Below, in pieces: positions 60,591 through 64,000 of a stretch of 64,000 nt of DNA. Within the stretch, counting starts at the first letter, position 1; every line of letters begins with the position of its first letter. The DNA is from Paenibacillaceae bacterium (lineage in GTDB: Bacteria > Bacillota > Clostridia > Lachnospirales > Lachnospiraceae): assembly GCA_015057705.1 (NCBI GenBank), contig SVDU01000014.1, forward strand, positions 1 through 64,000, written 5' to 3'. Both the position numbers and the translations under genes were made by a program. Below the pieces are notes generated by a model. That model searched no databases. It saw nothing but the letters and a program-made list of their open reading frames with translations, and had not been told where the DNA came from.

Positions 60591-60932
60591 ATGAAGAAAA
60601 TTGAAGCATTTATCCGTCCGGAAAAACTGGAAGATATAAAGGAAATTATGGACGAACTGAAATTAAACGGGCTCAGCATTATGCAGGTGATGGGCTGCGG
60701 AAACCAGAAGGGATGGACGGAGTTTGTCCGTGGAGCAGAGGTGGATTATAATTTCCTTACTAAAATAAAGATAGAATTATTTGTAACCGATGACCAGTCA
60801 GAGGCTGTGATATCCGCAATTATCAGACGAGCTTATACAGGAGAGTATGGTGACGGTAAAATTTTTATATCTGATATACAGGATGCCATCAGAATCCGCA
60901 CAGGAGAGCGGGGAATTGACGCAATTAAATAG
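60591..60932 (+). CDS. glnK: Nitrogen regulatory PII protein (GlnK/GlnB family)
   Basis: This 113-residue trimeric signal protein blocks the Amt channel and senses ATP/ADP and 2-oxoglutarate. It has MKKIEAFIRPEKLEDIKEIM, the T-loop region GCGNQKGWTEFVRGAEVDYNFL, B-loop TGEYGDGKIF and C-loop RIRTGERGIDAI. Both T-loop tyrosines of enteric GlnB (46 and 51) are replaced by valine, so uridylylation as in E. coli is not possible. The Gln of NQKG and the lysine of KIKIE that bind 2-oxoglutarate/ATP are kept. AAGGGGG lies before ATG 60591. Confidence 0.92.
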   Translation: MKKIEAFIRPEKLEDIKEIMDELKLNGLSIMQVMGCGNQKGWTEFVRGAEVDYNFLTKIKIELFVTDDQSEAVISAIIRRAYTGEYGDGKIFISDIQDAIRIRTGERGIDAIK

Positions 60933-60941
60933 TTGATTTTA

Positions 60942-60985
60942 TAAGGCAGTAAAGCTGGATTTTTTCAGTTTTACTGCCTTATTTT
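60942..60985 (+). terminator. Terminator of the amt-glnK operon
   Basis: TAAGGCAGTAAA pairs with TTTACTGCCTTA around a 16-nt loop, followed by TTTTG. Confidence 0.8.
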
Positions 60986-61121
60986 GTTAGAATCATTTTT
61001 TTATGGGAATGAATATGATAGATCGGGGTATATGCCCATTGAATTAAAACCAGATAATCGTTATAATTATCATATTTCCATAACGATTAAAAGAAATTAT
61101 AAAAGAACCAGCGGAGGAGTT

Positions 61122-61526
61122 ATGAGCATCAGGGTTGTAGTTGTAGATAATTCAGAGGAACTATTGGTGAAACTAACGGGTATTTTAAAAGATGTGAATG
61201 AAATTGAATTGTGCGGAAGCTTTCCGGAAGCCATTACAGCAATGCAGTATATAAAGGAAAATCCGGTAGATCTTGTTTTTTCGGATATTGTCATGCCGGA
61301 TATCAGTGGTATTACACTGGCCTCCAAGCTTTACGAACTCCCGGACCCGCCAGAAGTTGTGCTTCTGTCCGGAATCCCGGGATTTTCACTGGAAGCATTT
61401 AAAATTCGTGTATTTGCGTTTATTGTAAAGCCATACACAAGGGCGCAGATCAGTAAGGTGATACGTTTATATAAAGAAAAAAGGTCAGGGGCAGAGGCCG
61501 GCAGTACAGCTGAAATAGCCAGATAG
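61122..61526 (+). CDS. Stand-alone receiver-domain response regulator
   Basis: This 134-residue protein has a single receiver domain: acid residue in VVVVDNSEE, phospho-acceptor in LVFSDIVMPDISG (Asp near residue 54), switch Ser in LLSGIPGF and Lys in IVKPYTR. About 20 residues without a domain follow; no LytTR, HTH or ANTAR output is present. ATG 61122 with GCGGAGGAG upstream is chosen over ATG 60984, which overlaps the preceding terminator. It may act by protein contact in a nitrogen or other circuit; its proximity to amt-glnK is suggestive only. Confidence 0.8.
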   Translation: MSIRVVVVDNSEELLVKLTGILKDVNEIELCGSFPEAITAMQYIKENPVDLVFSDIVMPDISGITLASKLYELPDPPEVVLLSGIPGFSLEAFKIRVFAFIVKPYTRAQISKVIRLYKEKRSGAEAGSTAEIAR

Positions 61527-61638
61527 ACATAAGGGTTCGTGTCTTCCCCGTTTTTGCTTTTTAATGGACGAACCCTATATCCTATGCTATAATAGGAAGA
61601 TAGTGAAAAAAGAACCTTTTTTCCATAAGGAGTTTAAT

Positions 61639-63699
61639 ATGAAAGAGAAGTTTAAAATAAAGGGACAGCTGGGGATCTACTTGCAATGGCCTCTTTACTT
61701 AACCGGGCTGTTAATTGTTGCCAATGCAGTGATCGGTGCAGTGAGCGCAAAAGCAGGGATCATTATGGCTCTGTTTACTCTGATGTATGCAGGTATTGCC
61801 TTCTGGCTTTCTTTTTATAGAAAGAGACGTCTGTTAAGCGGTCTTGTGGAATTCTCTGCAGAGTACTCCTGGATGCAGAAGAAGCTCCTCAATGACCTTG
61901 AGATTCCTTACGCAATAGCAGATGAAAGCGGGAGAATTCTATGGGGGAATGACGAATTTTCCGTGGTTCTGGGAGAAGAGAAGCACATCAGGGCATCGAA
62001 AAAGAATTTAACCGGTATATTTCCTGAGATTACAAAAGATGTGTTAAAGCTGGCAGATGGTGCTGTAACACTTCATGGAGTATGCAATGACAGGAAGTAT
62101 CAGATTCAGCTCAAAGCAGTGCATATGAACGATGCATCGGAACTGATGAGCGAGACTGAAGGAATGAATGATGCAGAACAGACGCTGCTGGCAGTTTATT
62201 TATTTGATGAAACAGAGATTCTAACATATAAACAGATGGTAGATGACCAGAAGATGGTCGCAGGTCTTATTTATCTGGATAACTACGATGAGGCATTGGA
62301 AAGCGTAGAAGAAGTACGTCGCTCACTTTTAACTGCACTCATTGACCGGAAGATCACTAAGTACATCACCACTATGAATGGAATTGTAAAAAAGCTGGAG
62401 AAAGATAAGTACTTCATTGCCATCAAGCAGTGTTACATCGCAGAACTGAAAGAAAACCGTTTTTCCATTCTGGAAGAGGTTAAGACTGTCAATATCGGCA
62501 ATGAAATGTCGGTTACATTAAGTATTGGTCTTGGAATGAACGGTGACAGTTACTATAAGAATTTAGATTTTGCAAGAATTGCTATTGATATGGCACTTGG
62601 GCGCGGCGGCGACCAGGCAGTGATCAAGGATGGAGAACGAATCCAGTACTTTGGAGGAAAAGCTCCCCAGGTGGAGAAGACAACCCGTGTAAAGGCCCGT
62701 GTAAAGGCACATGCACTGCGGGAACTGATGGAAACCAAGGATCGGATCTTAATTATGGGACACCGCCTGACTGATATCGATTCCTTTGGCGCTGCCGTTG
62801 GAATCTACCGGATTGCTACTGCCATGGATAAAAAGGCTAATATTGTTATTAATGAAGTCACCACATCCGTCCGTCCCATGAAGGACCGGTTTGTGGGAAA
62901 TCCGGATTATCCGGAGGATTTATTTTTAAAAGGTGATGCAGCAGCCAGTCTGGTTGATGCCAATACCCTGCTTGTTGTAGTAGATGTGAACCGGCCAAGC
63001 ATTACCGATGAACCCCAGCTCCTTCGTATGGTGAAAACCATTGTGGTTCTGGATCATCACAGACAGAGCAGTGAGATCATTGATAATGCGGTTTTATCCT
63101 ATGTAGAGCCGTATGCATCCTCAGCCTGTGAGATGGTAGCTGAGGTGCTTCAGTACATTGCAGATGGAATTAAGATCAAATCTGCGGAAGCAGATGCTCT
63201 ATATGCAGGAATTGTGATCGATACCCATAATTTCACTAATCAGACAGGTGTAAGAACCTTTGAAGCGGCTGCCTTTTTAAGAAGGAACGGTGCAGATGTT
63301 GTCCGTGTCAGGAAGCTGTTCCGGGATGATCTTGATGATTATAAGGCAAAAGCGGAAGCAGTGAGAGAGGCTGAGATCTTTGAAGGAAACTTTGCTATCA
63401 GTACATGCCCTTCTGAGGGAATAGACAGCCCAACCGTAGTAGGTGCACAGGCAGCCAATGAACTGTTAGATATATCGGGAATTAAGGCCTCTGTGGTTAT
63501 GACAGAGTATAACAATACGGTATATTTAAGCGCCCGTTCCATTGACGAAGTCAATGTACAGGTGATGATGGAGAAGCTTGGCGGCGGCGGACACAGAACC
63601 ATTGCAGGTGCCCAGCTTGCCGGTGTAAGCATAGAAGAAGCAAGAAACCAGGTAAAAGCGGTTATTAAAGAGATGTTAGAGAAGGGAGACATATCATAA
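61639..63699 (+). CDS. gdpP: Cyclic-di-AMP phosphodiesterase GdpP (YybT)
   Basis: This 686-residue membrane protein has two N-terminal TM segments (about 15-60), a degenerate PAS domain ([17 protein letters not shown]), a degenerate GGDEF domain, and DHH/DHHA1 phosphodiesterase domains. Metal ligands are visible in [33 protein letters not shown] and IDTHNFTNQ, with [12 protein letters not shown] at the end. It hydrolyses the essential second messenger c-di-AMP to pApA. ATG 61639 with AAGGAG upstream is chosen over ATG 61564. Its stop overlaps the rplI start by one base, the conserved Firmicutes arrangement. Confidence 0.92.
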   Translation: MKEKFKIKGQLGIYLQWPLYLTGLLIVANAVIGAVSAKAGIIMALFTLMYAGIAFWLSFYRKRRLLSGLVEFSAEYSWMQKKLLNDLEIPYAIADESGRILWGNDEFSVVLGEEKHIRASKKNLTGIFPEITKDVLKLADGAVTLHGVCNDRKYQIQLKAVHMNDASELMSETEGMNDAEQTLLAVYLFDETEILTYKQMVDDQKMVAGLIYLDNYDEALESVEEVRRSLLTALIDRKITKYITTMNGIVKKLEKDKYFIAIKQCYIAELKENRFSILEEVKTVNIGNEMSVTLSIGLGMNGDSYYKNLDFARIAIDMALGRGGDQAVIKDGERIQYFGGKAPQVEKTTRVKARVKAHALRELMETKDRILIMGHRLTDIDSFGAAVGIYRIATAMDKKANIVINEVTTSVRPMKDRFVGNPDYPEDLFLKGDAAASLVDANTLLVVVDVNRPSITDEPQLLRMVKTIVVLDHHRQSSEIIDNAVLSYVEPYASSACEMVAEVLQYIADGIKIKSAEADALYAGIVIDTHNFTNQTGVRTFEAAAFLRRNGADVVRVRKLFRDDLDDYKAKAEAVREAEIFEGNFAISTCPSEGIDSPTVVGAQAANELLDISGIKASVVMTEYNNTVYLSARSIDEVNVQVMMEKLGGGGHRTIAGAQLAGVSIEEARNQVKAVIKEMLEKGDIS

Positions 63700-64000
63700 T
63701 GGATATTGTATTATTAGAAGATGTAAAAGCACTGGGAAAAAAGGGACAGATCGTAAAGGTTAATGACGGATATGCAAGAAATTTCATTCTCCCGAAAAAA
63801 CTGGGAATGGAAGCAAATACAAAAAATTTAAATGACTTAAAGCTTCAGAAAGCCAATGAAGCGAAGATCGCAGCAGATCAGCTGGAAGCAGCAAAAGAGC
63901 TGGGTAAGAAGATTGAAGAAGCTTCCATTACCCTGACAATCCGCGCAGGGGAAGGCGGAAGAGCATTTGGTTCCGTATCCAGTAAGGAGATTGCCCAGGC
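63699..64000 (+). CDS. rplI: 50S ribosomal protein L9 (partial, runs off the window)
   Basis: The first 100 codons of bL9 are present: [22 protein letters not shown], then [16 protein letters not shown], the long connecting helix, and [19 protein letters not shown] of the C-terminal domain. The full protein is about 148 residues, so roughly the last third lies beyond 64000. L9 binds 23S rRNA at the base of the L1 stalk. ATG 63699 overlaps the gdpP stop codon (TAATG), indicating translational coupling. Confidence 0.95.
   Translation, partial: MDIVLLEDVKALGKKGQIVKVNDGYARNFILPKKLGMEANTKNLNDLKLQKANEAKIAADQLEAAKELGKKIEEASITLTIRAGEGGRAFGSVSSKEIAQ

Noticed and set aside
60984-61121. Upstream start for the receiver protein
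   Set aside because: It begins at the end of the amt-glnK terminator and lacks a ribosome binding site; ATG 61122 has GCGGAGGAG placed correctly.

Overview
The window looks like chromosomal DNA of a low-to-mid GC, Gram-positive anaerobe of the Lachnospiraceae (Lacrimispora / Hungatella-like). The reasons are AGGAGG-type ribosome binding sites, lipoproteins with Ala/Thr-rich linkers, several YesM/YesN two-component systems beside sugar ABC transporters, a T-box leader, and the Firmicutes gene pair gdpP-rplI at the right end. The genus is an inference. No rRNA, tRNA, CRISPR array, prophage or intact transposase was seen. Layout. 1-3.2 kb is an AT-rich accessory patch: a broken methyltransferase, a small P-loop protein, a methyltransferase, an unknown protein, a GNAT acetyltransferase, and a deletion scar where two divergent genes have lost their 5' halves. 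3.2-9.3 kb holds a calcium-type P-ATPase and a PrpR-like regulator divergent from a four-carbon acid-sugar kinase. 9.3-14.9 kb is a complete D-glucosaminate-type operon (mannose-family PTS EIIA-B-C-D, ammonia-lyase, aldolase) divergent from an RpiR regulator. 14.9-23.2 kb is a YesMN two-component system divergent from a sugar ABC importer and a GH31 glycosidase. 23.2-25.1 kb is gene-poor, with one small secreted orphan. 25.1-33.1 kb is a second YesMN pair with a ribose/galactofuranose-type ABC importer. 33.3-40.4 kb has a MATE pump, an esterase, an AraC regulator, a second GH31 enzyme and a second esterase. 40.6-48.5 kb has a methyltransferase, a LysR regulator, a nikABCDE-like importer and an M14-type deacylase. 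48.5-57 kb has topoisomerase III, a LacI regulator, and a PhnDCEE-like importer with a cytoplasmic 5'-nucleotidase-family phosphatase. 57-61.5 kb has a T-box-controlled CstA transporter, then ammonium transporter and PII genes behind an antitermination leader, and a lone receiver protein. 61.6-64 kb is gdpP and the start of rplI. The most unusual items are non-coding. (1) Two sister small-RNA genes (36683-36820 and 40461-40597) have matching promoters with 17-bp spacers, near-identical cores of three hairpins and a CUCCU anti-Shine-Dalgarno stretch, and terminators whose stems differ but still pair. They flank the GH31/esterase pair. (2) The amt-glnK leader carries two hexaloop hairpins with A1/G4 loops and a competing terminator, the architecture of ANTAR-protein targets. 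(3) A T-box precedes cstA. (4) A 145-149 bp element with near-perfect 18-bp inverted ends lies between the second GH31 gene and its divergent esterase. (5) The PrpR-like regulator has a Walker A motif but lacks the sigma-54 contact loop. Most of the window is a carbohydrate, acid-sugar and nutrient uptake region in which each transporter sits beside its own regulator; three substrate-binding-protein genes are followed by an intrinsic terminator before the rest of the transporter.
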